Origin: Nocardiopsis alba DSM 43377
GTDB lineage: Bacteria; Actinomycetota; Actinomycetes; Streptosporangiales; Streptosporangiaceae
DNA: 64,000 nt
Direction: 5' to 3'
Assembly (NCBI RefSeq): GCF_000341225.1
Contig: NZ_ANAC01000019.1
Coordinates: 99,501-163,500 of the forward strand
The translations under genes and the position numbers were made by a program. Shown in pieces: positions 25,382 to 33,467 of the stretch. The stretch's first letter is position 1. The number at the start of each line of letters is the position of its first letter. The notes below the pieces were generated by a model. The model saw only the letters and a list, made by a program, of their open reading frames with translations. It was not told the origin of the DNA and ran no database searches.

Positions 25382-26599
25382 GTGGCAAGGAGCCCCGTAC
25401 CGGAAAGGCGCCCTGAATGGCCCGAGGAGCTGGACGTCGAACGGCTCCTCGGAGAGGGATGGCGTCCCACGCCCTTTAGAGAGTTCATTCTCAAGATCCA
25501 CAGTCGCTGCAATCTGGCCTGCGACTACTGCTACATGTACGAGATGGCCGACCAGAGTTGGCGCTCCCAGCCCCGACGGATGGCCAGGGTCACGGTCGAG
25601 CGGGTCGCCGAACGCATCGCCGAACACGCCCGCGCCCACGGCCGGGACCGGGTGGACATCGTCCTTCACGGCGGCGAACCCCTCCTGGTGGGGGTGGAGC
25701 ACCTGCGCCACACCGCGCAGTCACTGCGCAAGGCCTGCGAGCCCGACGTGGAGGTCCACCTGCGCATGCAGACCAACGGCGTGCTCATCGACCCCCACTT
25801 CCTCGACCTGTTCGAGGAGTTCGGGATCCGTGTCGGCGTCAGCATCGACGGCGCGCCCGCCGATCACGACCGCCACCGCACCCGCGCCAACGGTCGGGGA
25901 ACCCACGCCGAGGTCCGGGCGGGGATCGAACGCCTCAACGCCCGACACGGACACCTGCTGGCCGGACTGCTCGCCACGATCGACCTGGAATCGGACCCGG
26001 TCACCACCTACGAGCATCTCCTGGACTACGGCCCACCCGGGGTGGACTTCCTCCTGCCGCACGGGAACTGGGACGAGCCACCGCCGGGCTGGTCGCCGAC
26101 CGAACCCCGTTACGGGGCCTGGATGGCCGCCGTGTTCGACCGTTGGTACGGAGCGCCCGAACGCGAGACCAACATCCGCATGTTCAACGAGATCATCCGC
26201 CTGGTGCTGGGCGGATCCTCGCGCACCGAGAGCGTCGGACTCTCCCCGGCCGCCCTGGTGGTGGTGGAGACCGACGGCTCCATCGAACAGGTCGACAGCC
26301 TCAAGTCGGCCTTCGAGGGCGCGACCCGCACCCCTCTGCACACCTTCACCCACCCCTTCGACGACGCCCTCTACCTGCCATCGGTGGCCGCCCGACAGAT
26401 CGGTGCCCGGGCCCTGAGCCCCACCTGCACCGCCTGCCCGCTCTCCCGGGTCTGTGGAGGAGGGCTCTACCCGCACCGCTACGCCTCCGGAAGCGGTTTC
26501 CTCAACCCCTCGGTGTACTGCGCCGACCTCTACCACCTGATCGCCCACATCCAACGGACCGTGGCCGCCGACGTGGCCCGGATCAGGAAGGGACAGTAG
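25382..26599 (+). CDS. fxsB: FxsB-type radical SAM/SPASM peptide-modifying enzyme
   Basis: This 405-residue product begins at GTG 25382, with AGGAGGT seven bases upstream. WPEELDVERLL opens the conserved part. The radical SAM cysteines lie in RCNLACDYCYMYEM (C43, C47, C50), binding the 4Fe-4S cluster that cleaves S-adenosylmethionine. A GGEP motif follows (HGGEPLLVG), and a SPASM-type Cys set lies near the C-terminus (CTACPLSRVCGGG, then YCADL). The sequence matches the FxsB family, which modifies small precursors of the FxSxx-COOH system. The longer frame to 25133 lacks a ribosome site and family resemblance. The stop TAG abuts the ATG of the HExxH gene. Confidence 0.9.
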   Translation: MARSPVPERRPEWPEELDVERLLGEGWRPTPFREFILKIHSRCNLACDYCYMYEMADQSWRSQPRRMARVTVERVAERIAEHARAHGRDRVDIVLHGGEPLLVGVEHLRHTAQSLRKACEPDVEVHLRMQTNGVLIDPHFLDLFEEFGIRVGVSIDGAPADHDRHRTRANGRGTHAEVRAGIERLNARHGHLLAGLLATIDLESDPVTTYEHLLDYGPPGVDFLLPHGNWDEPPPGWSPTEPRYGAWMAAVFDRWYGAPERETNIRMFNEIIRLVLGGSSRTESVGLSPAALVVVETDGSIEQVDSLKSAFEGATRTPLHTFTHPFDDALYLPSVAARQIGARALSPTCTACPLSRVCGGGLYPHRYASGSGFLNPSVYCADLYHLIAHIQRTVAADVARIRKGQ

Positions 26600-27931
26600 A
26601 TGCCCGGACCGGTCCCCGACCCCCTGTTCGACGCGTTGGCCCGGGGCGGTGGCGGTCACGAGGCCATCGCCCACCTGCGCGCCGCACAGTACGGCAAGCA
26701 CCTGCTCCTGCTCCGCCGCGTCGTGGACGCGACCCTGGAGGGTCGCCATCCCGAGGCCGCACGTGTCCGAGAGGCCTACGAACTCCTGGCCCGGGCCCAG
26801 GAACACGCCCCGGAACCGGTGACCGGGGTCCTGCGTCACCCCACCGTGGGGGTGTGGGCACGCCGTACGCTGCTCTCCCTGGGCGGTCATCTCCCCGGGC
26901 CTCCCCGGCTCGGAACCCTGTCCGCGCTCGCCGCCGCCGCGGCTTTGCGCGCACGGATCGACGCCCGACTGCGGGTGCCCCTGGACGGTCCCACGGCGCC
27001 CCTGCCCTCACTGGGACGCGCCCTGGTGGGGGAGGGGACACGAGGTGCGTGGTGCGAGATCGGCGGTGGGAGGGCGCTCCTGCGGAGACCGGGCGGCCCG
27101 GAGGTGGAGGTCCCCGAGGATCCGCACGAGGACGCCCCCGGCTGGCAGGCGCTACGCCGCCTCGAAGCGTGCCACCGCGGCCGTCGGGTCGAGCTCTACC
27201 TGGACGACCAGGATCCCGACCGGCTGCCCGGAACCGACCTGCCGGCCCGAAGACTCTCTCCTGGTGAGACGGTGACGTGGCGCCGGGCCCTGGAAGGGGC
27301 CTGGGAGCTCTTGGTGGAGTACCACGAAGAGGTGGCGGAGGAGGTCGCCGCCCTGGTCCTCACCCTCACACCGATCACCGCCCCCGGGAACGGGACGCAC
27401 ACCAGCGCCACCGCCCAGCACGCCTTCGGCAACCTGGGGCTGTCCACCCCGACGGGGCCTGTGCCGTTCGCGCTCACCTTCGCGCACGAGGTCCAGCACG
27501 CCAAGCTCACCGCTCTGCTCGACCTGGTCGACCTCACCCTCCCCGAGGACGGCGCCCGTTTCTACGCGCCCTGGCGCCCCGACCCCCGTCCCGCCGCCGG
27601 ACTGTTGCAGGGGGTGTACGCCCATCTGGGCGTGGCCGGGTTCTGGGGCAGGCATCGCCACACGGTCCGAGGGGAGGAGGCGCGCCGGGCCCACGCGGAC
27701 TTCGCGCACTGGCGACGTTCCACGTCCGACGCCGCCCGTGTCCTGGCCGGCTCGGGCAGGCTCACCGCCGAGGGGGAACGGTTCCTGGCCCGGACCGGGC
27801 TCACCCTGAGGGAATGGCTGGAGGAACCGGTTCCGGTCGAGGCGGAGCGGGCCGCGCGGGAGACGGCCCGCCGCCACCTCGACCGGTGGCGGGCGCGCAA
27901 CGGAGCCCTACGGCACGGGGCGCTCCGATAA
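26600..27931 (+). CDS. HExxH-motif peptide-modification protein (aKG-HExxH beta-hydroxylase type)
   Basis: A 443-residue protein. Its metal motif AHEVQHAKL has the first His at residue 296, inside a conserved FALTFAHEVQHAKLTALLDLVDL region that is typical of the HExxH family found beside FxsB. Members of this group have been reported as alpha-ketoglutarate-dependent peptide hydroxylases. The first 250 residues are helical and basic, probably for substrate or partner binding. The C-terminal W-rich segment (YAPWRPDPRPAAGLLQGVYAHLGVAGFWGRHR) is also characteristic. Its ATG follows the fxsB stop codon with no gap, implying translational coupling. Confidence 0.85.
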   Translation: MPGPVPDPLFDALARGGGGHEAIAHLRAAQYGKHLLLLRRVVDATLEGRHPEAARVREAYELLARAQEHAPEPVTGVLRHPTVGVWARRTLLSLGGHLPGPPRLGTLSALAAAAALRARIDARLRVPLDGPTAPLPSLGRALVGEGTRGAWCEIGGGRALLRRPGGPEVEVPEDPHEDAPGWQALRRLEACHRGRRVELYLDDQDPDRLPGTDLPARRLSPGETVTWRRALEGAWELLVEYHEEVAEEVAALVLTLTPITAPGNGTHTSATAQHAFGNLGLSTPTGPVPFALTFAHEVQHAKLTALLDLVDLTLPEDGARFYAPWRPDPRPAAGLLQGVYAHLGVAGFWGRHRHTVRGEEARRAHADFAHWRRSTSDAARVLAGSGRLTAEGERFLARTGLTLREWLEEPVPVEAERAARETARRHLDRWRARNGALRHGALR

Positions 27932-27938
27932 GAGGGCG

Positions 27939-27966
27939 ACCGGGCCGGGGGACGGGCCGGCCCGGT
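27939..27966. terminator. Hairpin between the convergent HExxH and FxsT genes
   Basis: ACCGGGCCGG (27939-27948) pairs with CCGGCCCGGT (27957-27966) perfectly. It occupies the 38-base gap between the two stops and can serve both. Confidence 0.75.
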
Positions 27967-27969
27967 GTT

Positions 27970-30525
27970 CTACAGCAGGGGCGGGTCGAAGTCGGAGACG
28001 AGCCGTCGGCCCTCCTCACAGGCACTGGTGAAACCGTGCTCGCGCCCCAGGGTGCGCACGTAGGCCGTGTGCGTCCGTTCGGCCAGTTCCTTGGCCGCGA
28101 CCGTGTCCCGCGCGGAGCGCAGGTCCAGGGCCAGGTTCGAGGCGCAGGCCAGGGCGCTCGGATGGTCCTCGCCCACCAGGGAGCGGAAGCGGCGCAGGGT
28201 GCCCCGCCCCAGACGGACGGCGTTGTCGATCTCGCCGAGGGCGGCCAGGTCGCCCGCCAGGTTGGTGGCGGCCGCCAACGTGTAGTGGTGATCGCGGCCC
28301 AGGCGCGCCTCCAGGGCGGCCAGCGCCGACTCGTTCATCGATCGGGACCGCACGGGGTCGCCCATCAGCCGATACAGGAGGGCCACGTTGCTGGTGCAGC
28401 CGTGCTTGTAGGGATGGTCGTGGCCGTAGGCCTGGGCATAGCGCTGGTCGGTGTCCTCGGCCAACTCCAGCGCCCCGGCCAGTTCGCCGGTGGCCCGCCA
28501 CAGATTGGCCAGGCACATCGCCGCGGCCAGGGTGCTGGGGTGGTTGATGCCGTACAGGCGCAGGTAACGGGAATGGGCGTCCTGGCCGAGTTCGAGCGCC
28601 TCGTCGACCTCACCGGACAGGCGGCGGGCGATCGACAGGTCCACCTGGGCGCGCAGGGTACGAGGGTCGTCCACGCCCAATTGCTCGCGTCCGTAGGCCA
28701 GGGCGTCCTCGCCCAGGTCGCAGGCCTCGGTGAAGTCGCCGGCCAGGCGCACCGCCTGGGCCATGCCGTTCCAGTACGACAGCAGGGCGGGCGAGCCGCC
28801 CACGGGGCCGCTGCGTTTGAACAGCATGTAGGCGCGTTCGTGTTCCTTCTGGGCGGTGGTGAAGTCGCTGGTCAGCGCGTGGTCCAACGCCAGGTTGTTC
28901 AGGGCGCGCAGGGTGGCGGCGTCGTTGGGGCCGAAGGCGTCCTCGTACCGGTTCAGTACCTCCTCGTCGTGTTCACGGGCCTTCCAGAAGTCCCCGTGGG
29001 AGCGGTAGTCGGCGCCCCGCCCGGAGAGCACGGCCAGGGTGTCCGGATGGTCGGGGCCCAGGATGTCGTTCATCAGGGGCAGGATCGCCCGGTTGATGTC
29101 CCGGGCCTCCGAGAAACGGCCCAGGTCCCGCAATCGGTTGGCGTACTTGGCCTGGGCGCGCAGGACGTAGGGGTCGGCGCGGCCGGAATCGGCGGTCCAC
29201 CTCTCGATGAAGTTGCGGGCGTAGCGGCTCGCGGTCTCGTAGTTGCCCGAGTTGTACAGGAAGTTGAGCATGTTCAGCCCGAACTCGCGGACCTCGGAGA
29301 GGTCGGACTCGGCGACCCGGGCCGGACGCATGTGCGAGAGCAGTTCCAGGTAGCGGGCCTGCGCGGCGGAGTCGGTGAAGCTGGTGGGGGCGGCGGCGCT
29401 GAGCAGCGACCACACCTCGACGCGGATCGTCTCCTGGGTGCAGTCGTCCAGTTCCTCGCGGACCAGGGCCTGGATCAGTCGGTGCACCTGGATGGTGCGG
29501 TTGGTGTTGTCGAGCCGGACCAGGGCGTAGCGGCCGAGCTGCCCGATGGCCTTGCTCAGCCGGATGGGGTCGGCCATCAGCTCGGCCATCTCGGGGCGTA
29601 CGTGGCCCTCCTCCACGGGGAAGAAGAGGTCGCGGGGGATCGGTTCGGGGCCGAAGAAGGCACAGCAGCGCAGGAGGTCCATCGCCTCGGGCAGGTTCTC
29701 CTGGAGCTTGGCCACCGACAACTGCCAGGCGGCCGTCATGGGCTGGGGGTACTCGGGGGGTTTGCCCTCGCGCAGTAGGGGGCCGGTGCGTTCGGAGAGC
29801 AGCCCCAGGTACTCCTGGACCGACATGCCGGTCTCGGCCTGGAGCGCCCCCGCCTGTTCCAGGGCCAAAGGCAGGTGGCCCAGGGCCTCGGCCAGTTCGG
29901 CGGCCTCCTCGGTCGTGATGCCTCGAGGGATGCGTCTGGTGAGGAATTCGACGCTCTCGCGTTCGGAGAAGACGTTCACCGGCACGGTCTCGGCCACCCC
30001 GCCCCAACGGTGGTTGCGCGTGGTGATCAGGACGTGGCCCGGGCCCTGGGGGATGACGTCGTTGAGCTCCTCGGGCTCGTCGGCGTTGTCGAAGACCAGC
30101 AGCCACCGCGAGTACGGATCGCCGCGTCGCAGCGCCTCCAGGACCCCGTTGGCGGCGTCCTCCACGCCGGTGACCGCGGGGCCGGGGAGGTTGAGGTGCG
30201 GGGCCAGGTGGGCCAGGGCGGAGCGGACCAGGCCGGGCTGGTCGGCCATGATCCACCAGACCAGGTCGTACTCCTCACGGAAGCGGTGGGCGTACTCCAC
30301 CGCCATGAGCGTCTTCCCGACACCGCCGTACCCGTGCAGGGTCCTGGGGACGATCGGCTCGGGGGTCGGGACCACCGCGGTCACCTGGTTCATCAGTCCG
30401 GCCCGGAGTTCGTTGAGCTGCTCGGCCCGGCCGGTGAAGTTCTTGTGACGCGGTGGGACCCTCCCCCACACCTCCGGGAACCTGTTCCTGGAGCGGTCGG
30501 GAAATCCCCCCTGTGAAGCGGTCAC
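27970..30525 (-). CDS. fxsT: NB-ARC/TPR protein of the FxSxx-COOH system (FxsT)
   Basis: The 851-residue protein starts at GTG 30525 with GGAGGATAA upstream. Its N-terminus (VWGRVPPRHKNFTGRAEQLNEL) leads into an NB-ARC STAND ATPase with Walker A GYGGVGKT (65-72), Walker B LLVFDNADE and a GLPLAL-like GHLPLALEQAG. After a winged-helix region, about ten TPR units fill residues 420-840, with repeated D.GR..EA and GPDHPDTL patterns. This matches FxSxx-COOH system TPR proteins. STAND ATPases of this type are usually kept off until a ligand binds the repeats. It is transcribed divergently from the precursor gene and converges on the HExxH gene. Confidence 0.9.
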   Translation of the reverse strand: MTASQGGFPDRSRNRFPEVWGRVPPRHKNFTGRAEQLNELRAGLMNQVTAVVPTPEPIVPRTLHGYGGVGKTLMAVEYAHRFREEYDLVWWIMADQPGLVRSALAHLAPHLNLPGPAVTGVEDAANGVLEALRRGDPYSRWLLVFDNADEPEELNDVIPQGPGHVLITTRNHRWGGVAETVPVNVFSERESVEFLTRRIPRGITTEEAAELAEALGHLPLALEQAGALQAETGMSVQEYLGLLSERTGPLLREGKPPEYPQPMTAAWQLSVAKLQENLPEAMDLLRCCAFFGPEPIPRDLFFPVEEGHVRPEMAELMADPIRLSKAIGQLGRYALVRLDNTNRTIQVHRLIQALVREELDDCTQETIRVEVWSLLSAAAPTSFTDSAAQARYLELLSHMRPARVAESDLSEVREFGLNMLNFLYNSGNYETASRYARNFIERWTADSGRADPYVLRAQAKYANRLRDLGRFSEARDINRAILPLMNDILGPDHPDTLAVLSGRGADYRSHGDFWKAREHDEEVLNRYEDAFGPNDAATLRALNNLALDHALTSDFTTAQKEHERAYMLFKRSGPVGGSPALLSYWNGMAQAVRLAGDFTEACDLGEDALAYGREQLGVDDPRTLRAQVDLSIARRLSGEVDEALELGQDAHSRYLRLYGINHPSTLAAAMCLANLWRATGELAGALELAEDTDQRYAQAYGHDHPYKHGCTSNVALLYRLMGDPVRSRSMNESALAALEARLGRDHHYTLAAATNLAGDLAALGEIDNAVRLGRGTLRRFRSLVGEDHPSALACASNLALDLRSARDTVAAKELAERTHTAYVRTLGREHGFTSACEEGRRLVSDFDPPLL

Positions 30526-30781
30526 TCTTATCCTCCGTTTTCACATAGGCCCCACCAGGTTCTCTGTTCTCCGGTGGACGAAAAGACCTGTTGTGGTGTC
30601 GTGCCGGTGGATGTTACCCGGGAATGATGTCCGGAAAATAAGAGTAGGCGAAGATGTTAGTAGGGGACAGGTGCGTGGTAGAAACTTCATAAGGCAATCG
30701 TGAGAAAGACCTCTCGAAAGGGCGGTGGTCACCGTCCTTTCGTGGATGGCTGTCAAAAGGCGGCGGCACGGAGGAGGGCAC

Positions 30782-30955
30782 ATGGTGGAACAGGGGCTCG
30801 ACGGTGGCGTCGCCCTGGTCGAGATCGGTGAACTGTCCCTCCGCGACCTCGACGGGATCAGTGGTTCCGTGATCGTGGAGGCCCTGCGTTCGGTGCTCGA
30901 CCCCCGCACCGCCGGTGCCGAGGTGGTCGCCGGGTTCGTCAACGATCCGGAATGA
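30782..30955 (+). CDS. fxsA: FxSxx-COOH-type precursor peptide with an atypical tail (FxsA-like)
   Basis: A 57-residue product from ATG 30782, preceded by GGAGGAGGG. Its body, VALVEIGELSLRDLDGISGSVIVEALRSVL, fits the leader-like core of FxsA precursors, which read roughly L.dl..LslrdLd...dSvl..alrrvL. The family ends in F-x-S-x-x at the very C-terminus. Here the end is AGFVNDPE, so the Ser is replaced by Asn and one residue is added. It may be a variant substrate for FxsB and the HExxH enzyme, or a decaying copy. It is divergent from fxsT. Confidence 0.7.
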   Translation: MVEQGLDGGVALVEIGELSLRDLDGISGSVIVEALRSVLDPRTAGAEVVAGFVNDPE

Positions 30956-31037
30956 GAAATCGCCCTCGGCGGCGGGAGTGCCCCCTTTCCGTGCCCGAGG
31001 TCGTCGACCGCCCGGACGCGGTTCACGTATGTGTCGA

Positions 31038-31066
31038 TTCGGAGATCTTCTGTAGAGAACTCCGAA
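31038..31066 (+). terminator. Possible hairpin after fxsA
   Basis: TTCGGAG (31038-31044) pairs with CTCCGAA (31060-31066), 83 bases past the fxsA stop. The stem is short and has no T-run. Confidence 0.3.
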
Positions 31067-31204
31067 GAGGGACCACGTGACCGGTCGGGCGGAAAGTCGC
31101 GGACAATTCACGGGGTCTCGAAAAGGACCCCGTTCCGTGTCCCTGGAACGGCGCCCCCCACGCGCTGAAATCACCCCCCCTCACCGCCGGCCGGGAGCCG
31201 CGTC

Positions 31205-33046
31205 ATGCCACGAGCCGCCCTGGAACGAGCGCGCGGCCCGTTCATCGGGCCGCGGCCCTACCATGCCCGAGACCGCCACCTCTTCTTCGGCCGTGAGGAG
31301 GAGACCGCCGCGCTGGTCGACTCCTGGGCCCGCCATCGACTCACGGTGCTCCACGGCGACCACGGGGTCGGCAAGACCTCCTTGGTGCGGGCCGGGGCGG
31401 TACCCCGCCTTCTCGACCGCGGGCACACCGTCCTGCCCTCCGAGGATCTGCGCTTCGACCCGGTCTTCCCGTCCTCGATCCTTCCCGGACACAACCCCTA
31501 CACCCGGGCCCTGTTGGCCTCCTGGGCTCCCTCCGAGTTCCCCACGCGAGGCCCGGGCACCTCGATCGTCGACTTCGTACGCGCGCACGAGAGCACCGAT
31601 CGGTACGGCCGGCACCGTCCGCTGTTCGCGGTCCTGGACCGGACCGAACTCCTGCTTCGACGCCCTTGCGGCCCCGACCGGTGGCGCAAGGACTTTCTGG
31701 ACGAGCTCTTCGGCGCCCTGGAACGGGACGACGATCTCCACCTGGTGTTGACCGTCCGCACCGATCATCTGGACGAACTCCGCCGTCTCATGGACAAACA
31801 CGCGATCTCCCCCGTGGAGATGGGGCTGCGCCCCTTCGCCCCCGACACCGCCCGCTCCGTGGCGAGGAGCTGTCTGGAGGGCGTGGGGTCCCGGATCGGC
31901 GCCGCCGAACCCGACCGGTTGGTGGAGGAGGCCCTGGTCCTCCGGGGCCCCGACGGGCGCGTCCGTGCCCGCCGGGACACCATCGAACCGGCCTTGTTGC
32001 AGATCCTGGGCGCGACCCTGTGGGAGGAGGCGTCCGAGGACGGTACGACCCTGGTCCCCGACGACATCGAGGTCGACCGGGCCCTCACCGAGCGGTTGGC
32101 CGGGGTGCTGGAGGAGGTCGCGGCCGAGCATCTGGTCCCGCCCGACGTGCCCCACGCCTGGCTGCGCAGACTCGTCGCGTCGGGTGGACGAGGGGTGCCA
32201 GGGCCGGCGCACGAGGATCCGGACGGCTCCCTCACCCCCGGCGTCGTGCACGCTCTTGAGGACCGGTACCTGGTCGCGACGGGGGAGGACGGCTCCTCCT
32301 ACGTCCTGCGCCATCCGAGACTGGCGGGCCCCCTCATGGCGTTGGCCCTGTCGCCCTACTCCCGGGGGTTGGCCCCCTGGAGCGATCGGGACCGGCTGGA
32401 CATCGCCGGGGAGGCGCGCACCCGGGGTGAGACGGCCCTGGCGGCCGAGCACGCCCGCCTGGCGTTGTGCTCGCCCTCGCCCCTCGAACCGGGGGCCCGG
32501 GCCCTGTTCACCACGCTCCTGGCCGACCTGGCGTTCGAACGCGGGGACCATCGGGCCGCCGCCGAGTACTACGCGGACGCGGCGAGCTGCCGTGAGGCCG
32601 TCGGTGAGGGGGCGGCCGTCTCCCGGCTGATGGTGGCCGAGGCGCGGGCCCGGCTGTTATCGGGCGAACGCTCCAGGGCCCTGTCGTTGCTGACCGCGGT
32701 CGGAGGCAGGGCCCACGCCGACCCCAGTCTGCGCACCGGTATCGGCCAGGTGCTCTGGTCGGCCGGGCAGGCCCACTCGGCGCTGGACGTGCTCGGTGCG
32801 GCCCTGGTGGGCGGAGGCGGGGTCTCCGAGGCACGGAGGACCCGGGACGAGATACGCGCGGAGCAGGCCGCTCTGGCGGAACGACGGAGGGCTGAGTATG
32901 GACCCGGCCGCCCTGGTGGCGCTGATCACCGGCATCGTAACGGCGGCCGGAACCCTCGGGGCCACGGCTCTCGCGGCCAACCGGGCCGCCGCCGTGGAAC
33001 GGTGGCGGGCCGAGCACAACCTGCGGGTGGAACGGGAACGACGTGA
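31205..33046 (+). CDS. STAND-type ATPase (nSTAND1-like) with helical repeats
   Basis: The annotated frame has 613 residues. The start, PFIGPRPYHARDRHLFFGREEETAALVDSW, is the typical entry into novel STAND NTPases. Walker A GDHGVGKTSLVRAG lies near residue 53, and a Walker B-like LFAVLDRTELLL lies near 140. A winged-helix region is followed by TPR-like helices (AEHARLALCSPSPLEPGARALFTTLLADLAFERGDHRAAAEYY). Such proteins act as ligand-triggered switches. The last 50 residues are rich in Gly, Arg and His and overlap the next gene by 149 bases. One extra G near 32889 would end the protein at 32893 in a natural way, so this tail may be an artefact. Confidence 0.75.
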   Translation: MPRAALERARGPFIGPRPYHARDRHLFFGREEETAALVDSWARHRLTVLHGDHGVGKTSLVRAGAVPRLLDRGHTVLPSEDLRFDPVFPSSILPGHNPYTRALLASWAPSEFPTRGPGTSIVDFVRAHESTDRYGRHRPLFAVLDRTELLLRRPCGPDRWRKDFLDELFGALERDDDLHLVLTVRTDHLDELRRLMDKHAISPVEMGLRPFAPDTARSVARSCLEGVGSRIGAAEPDRLVEEALVLRGPDGRVRARRDTIEPALLQILGATLWEEASEDGTTLVPDDIEVDRALTERLAGVLEEVAAEHLVPPDVPHAWLRRLVASGGRGVPGPAHEDPDGSLTPGVVHALEDRYLVATGEDGSSYVLRHPRLAGPLMALALSPYSRGLAPWSDRDRLDIAGEARTRGETALAAEHARLALCSPSPLEPGARALFTTLLADLAFERGDHRAAAEYYADAASCREAVGEGAAVSRLMVAEARARLLSGERSRALSLLTAVGGRAHADPSLRTGIGQVLWSAGQAHSALDVLGAALVGGGGVSEARRTRDEIRAEQAALAERRRAEYGPGRPGGADHRHRNGGRNPRGHGSRGQPGRRRGTVAGRAQPAGGTGTT

Positions 33047-33467
33047 GCACGAACGCCGGCGCGCCCGGTCCCGGGAGGTGCGCCGCCGTATGGACGAGGT
33101 GCGGCGCAGCGTGCTGCAACTCGACCTGAGCATGCGGCACATCGCCCAGTTGCGCAGGCACGGGCCGCCGGGGCAGGGCGGCAACGACCTGGCCGAACAG
33201 GTGCGCCAGGCCCGCAGCCACGTCTTCGAGGCGGTGATCGCGGTCGAGAGGGTGCGCGACGTGGTGCCGCCGGAACACCAGGAGACGGTGGACGGACTCA
33301 GGAAAGCGGTGGACCGGGCTCTGGGACACGTCCAGGTGCGGACGAACCGGAGCGGGGGAGCCGAGCAGGTCCACCAGGCCCTGGCGACGGGGCTTCGATC
33401 GCTGGCCGAGGCGCTTCCCGAGACGGGCGGTTCCCTGGTCCGGTGGTCCGAAGGCGAAGAACGGTGA
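32898..33467 (+). CDS. Small N-terminally anchored coiled-coil protein
   Basis: This 189-residue product begins at ATG 32898, with GGAGGG eight bases upstream. Residues 3-27 are one hydrophobic segment (PAALVALITGIVTAAGTLGATALAA), followed by about 55 very charged residues likely to form a coiled coil, then a helical domain (DLSMRHIAQLRRHG; VFEAVIAVERVRDVVPPEHQETVDGL). It overlaps the end of the STAND ATPase frame and is probably its operon partner, perhaps as a membrane effector. At its 3' end it overlaps the convergent MFS gene by 170 bases. No family was recognised. Confidence 0.6.
   Translation: MDPAALVALITGIVTAAGTLGATALAANRAAAVERWRAEHNLRVERERREHERRRARSREVRRRMDEVRRSVLQLDLSMRHIAQLRRHGPPGQGGNDLAEQVRQARSHVFEAVIAVERVRDVVPPEHQETVDGLRKAVDRALGHVQVRTNRSGGAEQVHQALATGLRSLAEALPETGGSLVRWSEGEER

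Noticed and set aside
27277..29778. 833-codon open frame on the plus strand
   Set aside because: Out of frame with the HExxH gene and antisense to fxsT. No recognisable domain.
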